Assembly (NCBI GenBank): GCA_016795325.1 | Contig: JAEUHY010000015.1 | Coordinates: 248,001 to 312,000, forward strand | Direction: 5' to 3' | DNA length: 64,000 bases | From: Planctomycetota bacterium | GTDB taxonomy: Bacteria > Planctomycetota > UBA1135 > GCA-002686595 | In this document: one piece after another, positions 26,796 through 38,480 of the stretch | Layout of the letters: each line of letters starts with the position of its first letter | Position numbering within the stretch: position 1 is the stretch's first letter | The notes under the pieces: generated by a model | Seen by the model: only the letters and a program-made list of their open reading frames with translations | What the model was told of the DNA's origin: nothing | Database searches by the model: none | Translations under genes and position numbers: made by a program

Positions 26796-26863
26796 CCGCG
26801 TTGCTCGGGTCGGGCGAACGGACTGTGGTCGCCCTGACTTCGATCCCGTGAAATCCTCGCGCC
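26796..26863 (+). repeat. REP-like dispersed repeat, copy B
   Basis: The same flanks as copy A (CCGCGTTGCTCGGG ... AATCCTCGCGCC) enclose a different hairpin, GGGCGA...TCGCCC (26812-26833). Both copies follow a CTAGTGG motif (26588 and 26752). The 340-bp spacer 26590-26932 holds only these elements and no credible gene. Confidence 0.45.
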
Positions 26864-26932
26864 GCGCCGGAAACGCTGCTGCATCCCAGCTCGACGACAG
26901 GTCTGTGAATCACTCCGCTCGCGCACTGCCCC

Positions 26933-27817
26933 ATGGCTCTCCCTGAACCCCTCACGACGTACCTCGAACTGCGCGAGTCGACCGCCGACGGCGACGAAGG
27001 CGCGGGGCTCTCGCACAAGGCCGGCGGCCTGTTTCTGCTGCACGTACTGGAGATCGCGGCGTACGGCGAACCGCGCGGCGGAGTGACGATCGTCCACGAC
27101 GCGGGCGACCACGGCGCGCGCTATCTCGAGGCGGCGCACGTGTTCGCCGCCGAGCGTTGGGCGGTCGCGCTGCCCGACATGCGCGGCCACGGGCGTTCGG
27201 AGGGCCCGCGTGGACACAGCGCCGGGCTCAAGGAGGTCGTGCGCGACCTTGCGAGCGTGCAGGAACACCTCGCCTACCGCTTGCCGGTCGCTCCCAAGGC
27301 CTTGATCGGCCAGGGCCTGGGCGCGCTCTACGCGGCGCGCTTCGCACTCGAGCGCCCCGGCGAAGTGGCCGCGCTCATCCTGTTGGCGCCGCGCTGGCGC
27401 GCGAGCTTCGCGCCGCCCAAGTCCGGCGGCGGGCTGCTCAAGCTGTTCAAGAAGCCGGACCCGACGGCGGCCGGCGCGCTCGGGCTCGCGCCCGAGGCGT
27501 TGTCGCGCGACGGCGCGCAGTGCGCCGCCTGGAGCGCGGACAAGCTCGTGCACGACGCGATCAGCGCTCGCGCCGCCCAGCAGGCGGCCGAGGCTGCGCA
27601 GGATGTCGAGCAGCGCATCGCGCAGTCGCCGTGTCCGACTCTCATCCTGCACGGCGCCGACGACCGCGTGAGCGACCCGCAGATCTCGCGCGGACTGCGC
27701 GGAGCCAACCTCGAGGTGCGCATCCTCGAGGGCGCGCGCCACGACCTGCTGCACGAGACGAACTGGCGCGCGAGCGCCGCGGAACTCGCTGCGTGGCTCC
27801 AATCGAAGCTCGCCTGA
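26933..27817 (+). CDS. Alpha/beta-hydrolase fold protein (lysophospholipase/S33-like) with no nucleophile serine
   Basis: A 294-aa cytoplasmic protein of the monoglyceride-lipase-like branch: VTIVHDAGDHGARY (oxyanion loop), LPDMRGHGRSEGPRG, and the late acid and base positions in LHGADDRVSDP and ARHDLLHE. The nucleophile elbow, normally GHSMGG, reads G126-Q-G128-L-G130, so the catalytic serine is replaced by glycine (codon GGC). It is therefore probably non-hydrolytic, or uses a different chemistry. It starts at ATG 26933 and converges on ruvX with a 22-bp gap. Confidence 0.8.
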   Translation: MALPEPLTTYLELRESTADGDEGAGLSHKAGGLFLLHVLEIAAYGEPRGGVTIVHDAGDHGARYLEAAHVFAAERWAVALPDMRGHGRSEGPRGHSAGLKEVVRDLASVQEHLAYRLPVAPKALIGQGLGALYAARFALERPGEVAALILLAPRWRASFAPPKSGGGLLKLFKKPDPTAAGALGLAPEALSRDGAQCAAWSADKLVHDAISARAAQQAAEAAQDVEQRIAQSPCPTLILHGADDRVSDPQISRGLRGANLEVRILEGARHDLLHETNWRASAAELAAWLQSKLA

Positions 27818-27839
27818 GTGCGCCGCGTCCCGAGCGAGC

Positions 27840-28292
27840 TCAGCCGAGACGATCGGGCGGCTCGCCGGAATCGAGCCAGTCGCGCAGCAGCACGAGCGCG
27901 CTGAAGCTGTCGCGCAGTTCGCGGCGCTTGGCCGGCGGCACGTGCGCTTCTCGCAGCAGCTCCTCCGCGGCCTTGGTGGTCAGGCGCTCGTCGTAGCGCA
28001 CGATGCGTTGCGCCGGGAAGCGCGCGCGCAGCGCCTCGACGAAGTGCTGCACGTCCTGCGCGCGGGCTCCCGAGCTTCCGTCCATGTTGACGGGCCAGCC
28101 GACCAGGAACGTGTCGACATCGCGCTCGCGCAGCATGCCGGCGATGAAGTCCAGCGCCGCCGTCGAGTTGCCCGCGCCCAGGAACGGCGCGAGCGGCAGA
28201 GCGCTGATGCGCAGCGCGTCGGCGACCGCGAAGCCGCAGCGCTTGACGCCGTGGTCGATGGCGAGCACGGCCTTGCGCGCGGGCGGCCTCAC
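27840..28292 (-). CDS. ruvX: Putative pre-16S rRNA nuclease / Holliday-junction resolvase-like protein (YqgF/RuvX)
   Basis: A 150-aa RNase H-fold protein. AIDHGVKRCGFAVAD (D13, first acidic metal ligand), the VGWPVNMDGSSGARA loop, VRYDERLTT and the C-terminal D in LRDSFSALVLL give the YqgF signature. YqgF proteins process 16S rRNA 5' ends and may help resolve recombination intermediates. It starts at GTG 28292, overlapping the manC stop (GTGA), at the end of a three-gene operon (asmA-like, manC, ruvX). Confidence 0.88.
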   Translation of the reverse strand: MRPPARKAVLAIDHGVKRCGFAVADALRISALPLAPFLGAGNSTAALDFIAGMLRERDVDTFLVGWPVNMDGSSGARAQDVQHFVEALRARFPAQRIVRYDERLTTKAAEELLREAHVPPAKRRELRDSFSALVLLRDWLDSGEPPDRLG

Positions 28293-29359
28293 AGGTGCTC
28301 CGGCCGCTCGTTCGCCAGTCGCTCGACGAGCGTCTTGACGTCCTGCGCGCGGTCGCGGCGGCACACCAGCGTCACCTCGCCCGAGCGCACCACGATCAGG
28401 TCCTGCACGCCGACCAGCGCGATCAAGCTGCCGCTCTCGCCGTAGGTGATGCAGTCCTTCGAGTCGAGCGCGGAGAGCGCCGCGCCTCCCGCCGAGACCA
28501 GACCCCGCTCGTCGGCCGGGTGAACGCCGGCCAGCGCGTCCCACGCGCCGACGTCGCTCCAGAAGTAATCGATCGGGAGCATGCGCACGCCGCGCGCGCG
28601 CTCGAACACGGCCACGTCGATCGAGACCGAGGGCAACTGGGCGTACGCGTGTTCGAAGTGCGCCGTGTCGTGCGGCCCGGACAGAGCCGCTCGCACCGCC
28701 GGCGCGTGCTCGTCGAACGCGCGCGTGATCGCGCGCGACGACCACAGGAACATCCCCGAGTTCCAGAAGTAGCCGCCCTCCTCGAGGAATTGCTTGGCGC
28801 GCGCGAGCGGCGGCTTCTCGACGAAGCGTTCGACGACGTGCACGGCCGCTGCGTCGACGACACGTTCCACGCCGGAGCTCTTGATCCAGCCGAACTCGGT
28901 CGCGGCGTAGCTGGGGTGGATGCCGAACACCAGCAGCGGCTGCTCCGCGCTGGTGCGCACCGTTTCGCACGCCGCGCGCAGCGTCGCCTGGAACGCCGAG
29001 CGCGGGCGGATGACGTGGTCGGCGGGCAACACGACCTGCAGCGCGTCGGGATCGCGCGCGGCGACATGCAGTGCGGCCATCGCGATTGCGGCGGCGGTGT
29101 TGCGCGCGCAGGGTTCGATCAGGAACTGCGACGGGGCCAACTCGGGCAGCGCCGCGGCGGCTTCGGCGGCCTGCGCACGCGTGGTCACGACCCAAGTCCG
29201 TTCAGGCGCCACCAGTCCGTCCAGGCGCATGCGGGTTTCGGCAAGCATCGCGCGCTCACCGACGATCCGGAGGAACTGCTTGGGTCGCGCGCGCCGACTG
29301 GCGGGCCAGAAGCGCGAGCCCGAGCCGCCGGCGAGCAGGATCGCGTGGAGTTGGGTCAT
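28289..29359 (-). CDS. manC: Mannose-1-phosphate guanylyltransferase
   Basis: It makes GDP-mannose from mannose-1-phosphate and GTP for glycan synthesis. The 356-aa nucleotidyltransferase has ILLAGGSGSRFWPASR with a downstream PKQF (pyrophosphorylase signature), FLIEPCARNTAAAIA, VLPADHVI, FVEKP and the metal-site GYFWNSGMF. It is a short form of the usual ManC without the C-terminal mannose-6-phosphate isomerase domain. ATG 29359 lies 20 bp after the AsmA-like gene. With ruvX it is transcribed towards the left. Confidence 0.92.
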   Translation of the reverse strand: MTQLHAILLAGGSGSRFWPASRRARPKQFLRIVGERAMLAETRMRLDGLVAPERTWVVTTRAQAAEAAAALPELAPSQFLIEPCARNTAAAIAMAALHVAARDPDALQVVLPADHVIRPRSAFQATLRAACETVRTSAEQPLLVFGIHPSYAATEFGWIKSSGVERVVDAAAVHVVERFVEKPPLARAKQFLEEGGYFWNSGMFLWSSRAITRAFDEHAPAVRAALSGPHDTAHFEHAYAQLPSVSIDVAVFERARGVRMLPIDYFWSDVGAWDALAGVHPADERGLVSAGGAALSALDSKDCITYGESGSLIALVGVQDLIVVRSGEVTLVCRRDRAQDVKTLVERLANERPEHL

Positions 29360-29379
29360 CGCGGGCGAGCCTACTGCGC

Positions 29380-32300
29380 TCAGAAGCGCGAGGGCAAGGG
29401 CGTGAGCGCGGGCAACGGCAGTTCGCGTCGGCCGCGCTTGGGTTCGCTGAAGGTGGCGCCGAGCACGCCGTACGTCTCGACGCGGGGTCGCGACATGTCG
29501 CCGCGGATCGCGACGCGGTACAGCACGTTCTTGATCGGTCCGAGCAGGTTGACCACGCGGTTGCGCACTTCGAATTCGTGGCGCAGCGAGCCGTCGAAGT
29601 CGAGCACGCCCGAGCCGCTGACCCCGAAGTAGGGACTCGCGATCTCCAGCTCGCTCATGCGCACTTCGCCGTTCTCGACGCTGAAGCGCGATTGGATCGA
29701 GTCGAACAGCGCGCTCTTGGCTTCCAGGCCGAACTGCGAGACCAGATCGCGCACCACGGGCACCGACCACAGGTTCGAGTCGCTCAGGCTGACCCGTCCC
29801 TGCCCGCGAATGTCGCTCATGCGGCTGAGGTCGCCGGAGAGTTCGACGCGCGCGCTCATGCGCCCACGCGTCGCGAAGTCCGACTCGAACAGTCCCGCCA
29901 GGAGCGCGCCGACGTCCGAACGTTCGAGCGCCAGTCCCAGGCGGAAGGCGAACGGGTCGCGCAGCTCGAGCTGAAAGGCCGGCAACTCGCCGCGCGGATC
30001 CAGGCGCGTCAGGCGTCCGCCCACGAACTCGCCGAGCACGTCGCGCACGGTGAGCGTGGGGTCGTCGTACTCCAGTTCGATGCGCGAAGGCCCCAGCTCG
30101 CGCTCGGCGATGCGACCGCGGATGTTCTCGAGCGAGGCCCGCGCGCTCACGGCGCCCTGCGCGTAGCGCAACTCCTCGACGCGCACCATTCCCGAGTCGA
30201 TCGCCAGCGGCAGACCCAAGTCGAGCTGCAGGCCGCGCGGCGTGATCTCGCCGGAGAATTCCACGGAGCCCTCGCGGTCCGCCGCGCCGACCAATTCCAG
30301 CCGCGCCTGCGCGATGTCGACCGCGCCGCGCAGTCCGCGTTTGTCGAGCAGCACGGCGACCGTCGCCGGGTCGAGGAACATCGAGAGGTGCTCGCGATCG
30401 AGCGTGAAGTTGCTCGCCGCGAAATCGGTCTCGAGCACCGCGGCGCCGCCGCGTTCGGCGAAGCGCGCGTTGGACAGCTCGATCGGCGCGCCAGCCAGCG
30501 CCGCACGCAGCCGCGTCCCGCGCAACTCGTCTCCGCGGCTGGTGAGCACGCCGCTCAGCCGGTCGAGCTCGAAGCGGCCGTGCGGAAGTTGGGTCTGCAC
30601 GTCGTTCTCGCGCAGGCGGACGAAGAAGCTCGTGACGGGCCGCGCGGGCGTGCGCGGCGACGTGACGATCGAGCCCGAGAGGTCCACGCGCCCGTCCACC
30701 GCGAGGGCGCTGAGGCTCAGGCCGCTCTGTCCGCCGCGTGCGGTCGACTCGAACGCGCTCTTGAAGGCGCCGACGATGCCCGGATTCGAGGGCGCGACGC
30801 CGGCGGCCAGGACCTCGATGTGCGCCGGGCCGTCCGCGGCGATGGTCGCCGAACAGGCGACGCTGGCGCCGCCGAGCGTGTCGCCCATCAGCGGCGTCAG
30901 CCGCACCACGGGCGAGCGCACCAACTCGTCGCTCCCCAGTGCGTCCGCGCCGTGCACGAGCACGCGGCCGCGCACGCTGCGGATCGGGACGCGAAACTCC
31001 TCGGGAGTGAGCTCCGCGCCGCGCGGCGTGGCCTCGACGCTCCACGCCAGTGGCCCGCCGGCGCGCTCGGTCGCGCTGCGGTAGCGCGCGTCCGCGAACC
31101 CGCTCGCCTCGCGGCGCTCGAGCTCGCGCGTGATCTGCGGCCACAGATTCGCGAGCAGGCGGCGATCGGCGCCGCCCAGTCCGACGCTCTGCGCTTCGAC
31201 GGCGAGCTCCTGGATGCGCCGCGACTGCCAGCGTTCGGGTTCGTACGGCAACTCGGGATCGTCTTGCGTCCGGCCGCGCACGCGGATTCGAGCGCGCTGC
31301 GCCGCGTCGCCCTGCAGGTCGAAGCGCACGCCGGCGGCGATGCGCGGGTCGGTCGTGATGTCGACGCGGCCGCGGATGCCGCGCACGGCGAGTTCTGGCG
31401 CGCCCTTGTCTGCGCCGTACGGACGCCACACGCCGTCGACGCCGAACAGGTCGATCAGGATGTGTCCCGAGGGCATGTAGGCGCCCGGAGGACGGTGCAG
31501 GCGCACGATGGCGGACACGTGCCCGCCGTGCGGCCCGAACTCGCGCCAGACCAGGTCGTCGGGAAGAAGCGAGAGCAGCGCGCTGCGCATGCGCTCGTCG
31601 ACGGGAAAGCCGTGCGTGCCGATCTCGAGATCCAGCGCCGGATAACGGCGCGGCGCCCCAGGCTGCGGCGGGTGTTCGAAGCGCACGAGGCCTTCGATGA
31701 ACGCCGGTTGCTCGGCGCGCGCGCCGCCCGAGTGCGCGCCGAGCACCTCGAGCAGGGCGAGCAGCGCCGCGTGGTCGGAGTCGGGATCGCGCACGACGAG
31801 CGCCCGTCCCCGCAGTTGTTCGATCGGCGCAGGAAATCCCTCGGGGCGGCCCGTGCTGCTGTTCGGCCAGCCGTGGTAGGTCGCGCCCAACTCGCCTTCC
31901 AGCTGCGCGTCCACGACCAGTTCCGGCCGTTGTGCGACGTAGCTATCCGTGAAGCTCGTCGTCGCCTTCCAGCGCGCTCCGACCACCAGATTCACTGCGC
32001 CGCGCGGCTCGAGCGGACGCCAGTTGGTCTCGATGTGCTCGAACAAGCCGACCTCGCGCCAGAACGACTCGCCGAGCGGGAAGCGCGGCGCGTGCAGCCA
32101 GGCGCGGGCGGCGAGTCCTTCACCGGCGTTGGCGCCGACCAAGGCCCAAGCCTCGAGCGGGCTCGCGCCCCAGCGCGCCTGCGCGTGCGCGAGGGTGCGC
32201 CACGCGCGGGGATCGAGCAGTTCGGCGACGTTGCGCGTCGCGCAGCGTGCGTCGACCTCGACGTTCACGCCTTCGACCGCCAGCGCGCTCAGCGGCGGGA

Positions 32301-33117
32301 GCAGCGAGCCGTCCTCCAAGCGCGCGCGCAGCGAGCCTTCGGCGGGCGCGGATTCGTCGAGGCGGAAGCGAGCCGAGAGCTCGAACTCCAGGCGCGCCTT
32401 GGGGCGCGTTCGAGCCAATTCGCTGTCGCGCAGCGACACGGGCAGTGCGCTGGCGTCGACAGGCAGGCCCGCACACGCTGCGACGATCTCGTAGACGCCC
32501 TGCGGGTCGCGCTCACCCGCGAGGAAGATCTGGGCGGACGCGGCGCCGCGCGTGTTGGTGAATCCCGGCGTCACGCGCCCTTCGATGCGTGCGCTCGCGC
32601 CGACCGCGCGCGAGAGCGCATCGACGCGTCCCACCTCGATTTCGCCCCACACGGGGTGGAGGTAGGAGAGCGCCAGGCGTTCGACGACGACCGAAGGCGG
32701 CGCGGCGCCTGAGTCGGATTCCGATCCGTCGGCGCCGGGACGCGCGGCAAGCGCCTGCACACGTTCGACCAGTTGGTCCGAGAGGCGCAGGCGACCGCCG
32801 TCGACGTCGATCCGCTCGGCGCGCAACGCGGTGAAACCCGCCAGGCGCACGCGCACGCGTTCGAGCTCGAGCGAGCCGCTCTCGTCGCCGAGTTCGACGC
32901 CTTCGATCTCGACGGCGGGCGCGAACCAATCGAGTCGGACGCTTGCGATGCGTGCGTCCGGTCCGAGCAACGCGCGCAGGCGTTGCTCCGCTTGCTCGCG
33001 CAGCCAGCCCGATTGCTCCAGGCCGAACAGCAGCGCCGCAAGCACGCTGAGGAGCGCCGCGAGCGTCACGGTCGCGCGGCGCGCAAAGCGGAGGAGTTTG
33101 GAGTCGGCGGAGAGCAC
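29380..33117 (-). CDS. Large AsmA/TamB-like envelope protein
   Basis: A 1245-aa protein with one N-terminal membrane anchor (VTLAALLSVLAALLFGL, about 16-32) and a very long periplasmic body of beta-rich repeats (VRLDWFAPAVEIEGVELGDESGSLELERVRVRL, with many LDLSG- or DVDG-like turns). This matches the AsmA/TamB/YhdP superfamily, thought to shuttle lipids between membranes through a hydrophobic groove. The C-terminal part (FEVRNRVVNLLGPIKNVLYRV) looks like the AsmA-type C-domain. The start is GTG 33117. It is the first gene of an operon with manC and ruvX; the 280-bp upstream spacer carries the FtsH terminator. Confidence 0.75.
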   Translation of the reverse strand: MLSADSKLLRFARRATVTLAALLSVLAALLFGLEQSGWLREQAEQRLRALLGPDARIASVRLDWFAPAVEIEGVELGDESGSLELERVRVRLAGFTALRAERIDVDGGRLRLSDQLVERVQALAARPGADGSESDSGAAPPSVVVERLALSYLHPVWGEIEVGRVDALSRAVGASARIEGRVTPGFTNTRGAASAQIFLAGERDPQGVYEIVAACAGLPVDASALPVSLRDSELARTRPKARLEFELSARFRLDESAPAEGSLRARLEDGSLLPPLSALAVEGVNVEVDARCATRNVAELLDPRAWRTLAHAQARWGASPLEAWALVGANAGEGLAARAWLHAPRFPLGESFWREVGLFEHIETNWRPLEPRGAVNLVVGARWKATTSFTDSYVAQRPELVVDAQLEGELGATYHGWPNSSTGRPEGFPAPIEQLRGRALVVRDPDSDHAALLALLEVLGAHSGGARAEQPAFIEGLVRFEHPPQPGAPRRYPALDLEIGTHGFPVDERMRSALLSLLPDDLVWREFGPHGGHVSAIVRLHRPPGAYMPSGHILIDLFGVDGVWRPYGADKGAPELAVRGIRGRVDITTDPRIAAGVRFDLQGDAAQRARIRVRGRTQDDPELPYEPERWQSRRIQELAVEAQSVGLGGADRRLLANLWPQITRELERREASGFADARYRSATERAGGPLAWSVEATPRGAELTPEEFRVPIRSVRGRVLVHGADALGSDELVRSPVVRLTPLMGDTLGGASVACSATIAADGPAHIEVLAAGVAPSNPGIVGAFKSAFESTARGGQSGLSLSALAVDGRVDLSGSIVTSPRTPARPVTSFFVRLRENDVQTQLPHGRFELDRLSGVLTSRGDELRGTRLRAALAGAPIELSNARFAERGGAAVLETDFAASNFTLDREHLSMFLDPATVAVLLDKRGLRGAVDIAQARLELVGAADREGSVEFSGEITPRGLQLDLGLPLAIDSGMVRVEELRYAQGAVSARASLENIRGRIAERELGPSRIELEYDDPTLTVRDVLGEFVGGRLTRLDPRGELPAFQLELRDPFAFRLGLALERSDVGALLAGLFESDFATRGRMSARVELSGDLSRMSDIRGQGRVSLSDSNLWSVPVVRDLVSQFGLEAKSALFDSIQSRFSVENGEVRMSELEIASPYFGVSGSGVLDFDGSLRHEFEVRNRVVNLLGPIKNVLYRVAIRGDMSRPRVETYGVLGATFSEPKRGRRELPLPALTPLPSRF

Positions 33118-33338
33118 GATGGAGCGCGAGACGCAGGCGTTCGGCGCGGAGAACGCGAGAGTAGCGGCGCGCGGACGCGCTGTCCCGACTCACGGTGCGC
33201 GCGCCGTCCATGCGCCGCGCCCGCCGTCGGAGTCGGTGCTTGCGACGGCGCTGCGCGCAAGGGCTCGACGCGCTCGCGGTCTGCGGACCCGAGCCGGCGC
33301 GGCGCGCGCGAGGCGTTGGCGGAGCGCGCGGAAAACAC

Positions 33339-33368
33339 AGCGAGCGAGCGCCTCGGCGCTCGCTCGCT
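33339..33368 (-). terminator. Strong intrinsic terminator downstream of ftsH
   Basis: 13-bp perfect stem (33339-33351 with 33356-33368) and a 4-nt loop, about 30 bp after the ftsH stop, followed on the minus strand by TGTGTTTTCC. The T-rich tract makes it a good Rho-independent terminator. Confidence 0.75.
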
Positions 33369-33397
33369 CGAAGATTCGACCTTCGCCCGACGGCCGG

Positions 33398-35749
<2,352 letters not shown>

Positions 35750-35929
35750 GCTGACTCGTGGTATCGACGACGCGCGCTGGGGCCTGAAGCGCGGCGCGCC
35801 GCGTCTGGCCGGATCGAAGACGTATGGTACTCGCGCAGCGCGGGAGGATCCCGCGCGCGCCGAACGGGTTTGGGGCAGCCGACCTGCTTGGTAACGGTTG
35901 GCGGAGGGCCTGCGGAAGCGTGCGCGTCG

Positions 35930-36472
35930 TCAGCGACGCCCGCTCAGATCGCCCTCGGGGGCGTCCTCGTAGGCCAAGTCCGCGAACAGGTCCAGCACGA
36001 CCCGGTCGGAGATGTTGCGCAGCGCGTTGTCGACCGCGTCACTTTCGCCGCGGGCGTCGGCCACCAGGTACCCGCGGTCGTCGGAGAGCGTGACCTCGCG
36101 CACCACTTCGCTTTCCAGACCCTCGGGGTGTTCGCGCAGGCGGCGCACCAAGCGCGCGCGGACGGTGACGCGCACGCCGCGCTCCTGGAGCACGTTCTGG
36201 CGCGAGCGGATGCCGCCGCGCCGCGAGTACTCGAGCACTTCGCCCTCGATCCACAGGTCCGCCTGGGCCGGGCCGACCAGGTCGGCCGACACCAGGCGCT
36301 GGACGGCGTCCGTCAAGAACGGGTGCAGCCGCAACTCGACGTCGCGCAGCAGGCTCTCGTTGCCGAACACGCGCACGCCCAGGTTCTGGTCGTCGGGGAG
36401 CGTGAAGCCGCTCTTGTAGCCGCAGCCGGTGAGCGCGACGAGCGCCGCCACCCAGCCCAGGGCGCGCCTCAC
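35930..36472 (-). CDS. lptE: LPS assembly lipoprotein LptE-like
   Basis: It supports insertion of LPS into the outer membrane together with LptD. The 180-aa lipoprotein has a signal peptide ending in a lipobox, ALTGCGYKSGF (C17). The following GYKSGFTLPDDQ and VRVFGN are typical of LptE/RlpB. A single alpha/beta domain follows. Start GTG 36472 overlaps the stop of the TPR lipoprotein (GTGA), so both are co-translated. A 180-bp spacer separates it from ftsH. Confidence 0.8.
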   Translation of the reverse strand: MRRALGWVAALVALTGCGYKSGFTLPDDQNLGVRVFGNESLLRDVELRLHPFLTDAVQRLVSADLVGPAQADLWIEGEVLEYSRRGGIRSRQNVLQERGVRVTVRARLVRRLREHPEGLESEVVREVTLSDDRGYLVADARGESDAVDNALRNISDRVVLDLFADLAYEDAPEGDLSGRR

Positions 36473-37647
36473 GGCCGTGCCTCGATGCTCTGGGTGTCGC
36501 TTCCGGCCTGTTCGCGGCCGACCGCGTCGCGCAGCGCCGCCGACTCCGACGAGAAGTACTCGTCACCCAGCGGCGTGCTCTCACCCGGCTTGGGCATCGG
36601 CAGCGACTCGAGCAGGGAGCGCGCCTCGGCGATCAGCTTGGGGTTGGTCGTGTCCAGGGCGAGCCTCAGCGCGCGTTCGGCGTGGTAGCGCGCGCCGTGG
36701 GAGCGCTCGATGCGCTCGTAAAAGCGCGCGATGCCCAGGTCGCTGCGCACGAGCCGCTGCAGGCAGTCGGCGTAGTCCAGCCGCACCGAGGGCTCGAGCG
36801 GGTCGCCGGCGCGCCGCGAGAGCCAGGCCTCGAGCTCGCCGCGCGCGCGGAGCAACTCGCCGCGGTCGTACTCAGGGCTTTCGTGCCCGCGCAAGCGCAG
36901 CGCTGGAATGCGCGCCTCGCTGGCGCTCGCCAGCGGGTGGTCGCCGTGCGAGAAGAGCAGCTCCTCGTGGCGCTGGATCGCCAGCGGATAGCGCTTGTCC
37001 TCTTCGTAGATCTGCGCGAGCTTCGCGAAAGCGTCGGCGCAGCGCCGCTCGCCCGGGTAGGTGAGCACGAGGTACTCGAGCACCTCGACGCCGTCGTCGC
37101 GCGCGCTGAAGAACAGGAAGCCCCAGGGATCGTCGGCCAGGCGCAGGCCCGCGTCGGCCAGGATCTCGCCCGCTTCCGCGCGGCCGTGGTGCCGCGGGAA
37201 CTTCTCCTCGAGCTTGCGCAGCGTTGTGAACGCGCGGTACGGCTTGTTCGCGGCGAGGTACACGCGTGCGGCCCGGACGCCCGCGCTCACGGCCAGCTGC
37301 TTGGGCAGGCCGGCCTCCACCAGCTCGCTGAGCTTGCCCGCGCCGCCGGGGCGCGCCGCCAGCTCTTCGATGTGCGCCGCGGCCGCGCGCTCGATCAGCA
37401 AGTCGAGGCGGTCGCGCTGTTCGGGCGGAGTGCCGCGGACATCGCGCGCGTCGCGGGCGCGCCGCAGGGCGAGTTCGCTGCGGCCCTCGGCGAGCTCACG
37501 CTCCGCGCGTTCGATCGCGGCCGGCACTTCGGCCGGCTCGCTGACCAGGCGCGGGCGCAGGGCGTTGTCCAGCGTCGAACAGCTCGCCAGCAGCGCTGCG
37601 ATCCACGCGAGCGCGAGCGCGCGGAGCATTCCCCGGGCGCTCGTCAC
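36469..37647 (-). CDS. BamD-like TPR lipoprotein
   Basis: A 392-aa lipoprotein. A short signal peptide ends at LLASC (C23, counting from GTG 37647). TPR-like helix pairs follow (ARVYLAANKPYRAFTTLRKLEEKFP, ADAFAKLAQIYEEDKRYPLAIQRHEELL) over about 130-330. The arrangement resembles BamD/YfiO outer-membrane assembly lipoproteins, but the protein is longer and divergent, so this is not certain. GTG 37647 overlaps the recO stop; ATG 37629 is an alternative. It is adjacent to lptE, which supports an outer-membrane role. Confidence 0.7.
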   Translation of the reverse strand: MTSARGMLRALALAWIAALLASCSTLDNALRPRLVSEPAEVPAAIERAERELAEGRSELALRRARDARDVRGTPPEQRDRLDLLIERAAAAHIEELAARPGGAGKLSELVEAGLPKQLAVSAGVRAARVYLAANKPYRAFTTLRKLEEKFPRHHGRAEAGEILADAGLRLADDPWGFLFFSARDDGVEVLEYLVLTYPGERRCADAFAKLAQIYEEDKRYPLAIQRHEELLFSHGDHPLASASEARIPALRLRGHESPEYDRGELLRARGELEAWLSRRAGDPLEPSVRLDYADCLQRLVRSDLGIARFYERIERSHGARYHAERALRLALDTTNPKLIAEARSLLESLPMPKPGESTPLGDEYFSSESAALRDAVGREQAGSDTQSIEARP

Positions 37648-38480
37648 GCGGCGCCTCCGGCGCCAGGCGTGGTCGCCTCGCGGCGGTTGCGGTGGGGGGC
37701 AGAGAGGAACACGCGGAAGCTCTTGGGCTCGATCTCGAGCTGGTGGCGGAGGAAGCGGGCGAGGAAGTCGTGGGTGCGCTCGAGGAGCTCGGTCGGAACG
37801 GCGTGGGGCGCGCGGCCGCGGCGCAGCGCCGCCGCGAAGTCGAGCACGTCGAGCGGCAGGGTGCCGACGCGTGCGCCGGCTTCGCGCGCTCGGACAGCGC
37901 AGGCCGCGCACAGTCGACCGCCCGAGGCCGCCGAGAACTCGCTCCGCGACGCCGCTCCGGGCTCGATCGAGACCGGAGCGGGCGCGCCGCAGGCTGCGCA
38001 GGCCTCGAGCGCCGGCGCGAGCCCGAGATTGTGGAGGAAGGCCAATTCGAACTCAACCAGCGCGCGCAGGTCGTCGGCGCCGTCGCGCAGCGCGTCGAGG
38101 CCCGCGCAGCACAGCTCGAACAGCTCGTGGCACGCGCTGCGTTCGGGCGCCGCCAGGCCGGCGAGTTCGAGCATGCTCAACGCGGCGCGAAAGCGTGGGA
38201 GCGAGTGTGCGATGCGGTGGCGCCGCTCGACGATGTCCGCCTCTTCGAGCGCCTGCAATTCCTGGCCGGGGCGCGGCGTCCAACCCAACTCGAGCGTGTC
38301 GAACAGGTCGAGCACGCCGCCGAGCCGCGAGCGCGGCCGGTACGCGCCCTTGGCGAGCAGGTGGACCTTGCCCTGGCCGCAGGTCAACGCGTGGACGACG
38401 AGCGAGGTCTCGCCGTAGGTGAAGCGCCGCAGGATCAGCGCTCGTTCGCGCACGCGGCCCGCTCCGCTCGCGCGGCTCAT
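37644..38480 (-). CDS. recO: DNA repair protein RecO
   Basis: It helps load RecA on gapped DNA as part of RecFOR. The 278-aa protein has the OB-fold N-terminus (ALILRRFTYGETSLVVHALT, GKVHLLAKGAYRP) and the RecO zinc-finger cysteines in CAACGAP and LCAACAVR (C-x2-C pairs). Normal length. Start ATG 38480 overlaps the stop of the CorC-like gene (ATGA). Confidence 0.92.
   Translation of the reverse strand: MSRASGAGRVRERALILRRFTYGETSLVVHALTCGQGKVHLLAKGAYRPRSRLGGVLDLFDTLELGWTPRPGQELQALEEADIVERRHRIAHSLPRFRAALSMLELAGLAAPERSACHELFELCCAGLDALRDGADDLRALVEFELAFLHNLGLAPALEACAACGAPAPVSIEPGAASRSEFSAASGGRLCAACAVRAREAGARVGTLPLDVLDFAAALRRGRAPHAVPTELLERTHDFLARFLRHQLEIEPKSFRVFLSAPHRNRREATTPGAGGAA

Noticed and set aside
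29071..32712. 1213-codon plus-strand open frame
   Set aside because: It is antisense to the AsmA-like and manC genes and its translation is low-complexity Arg/Ala/Gln. A shadow of the coding strand.
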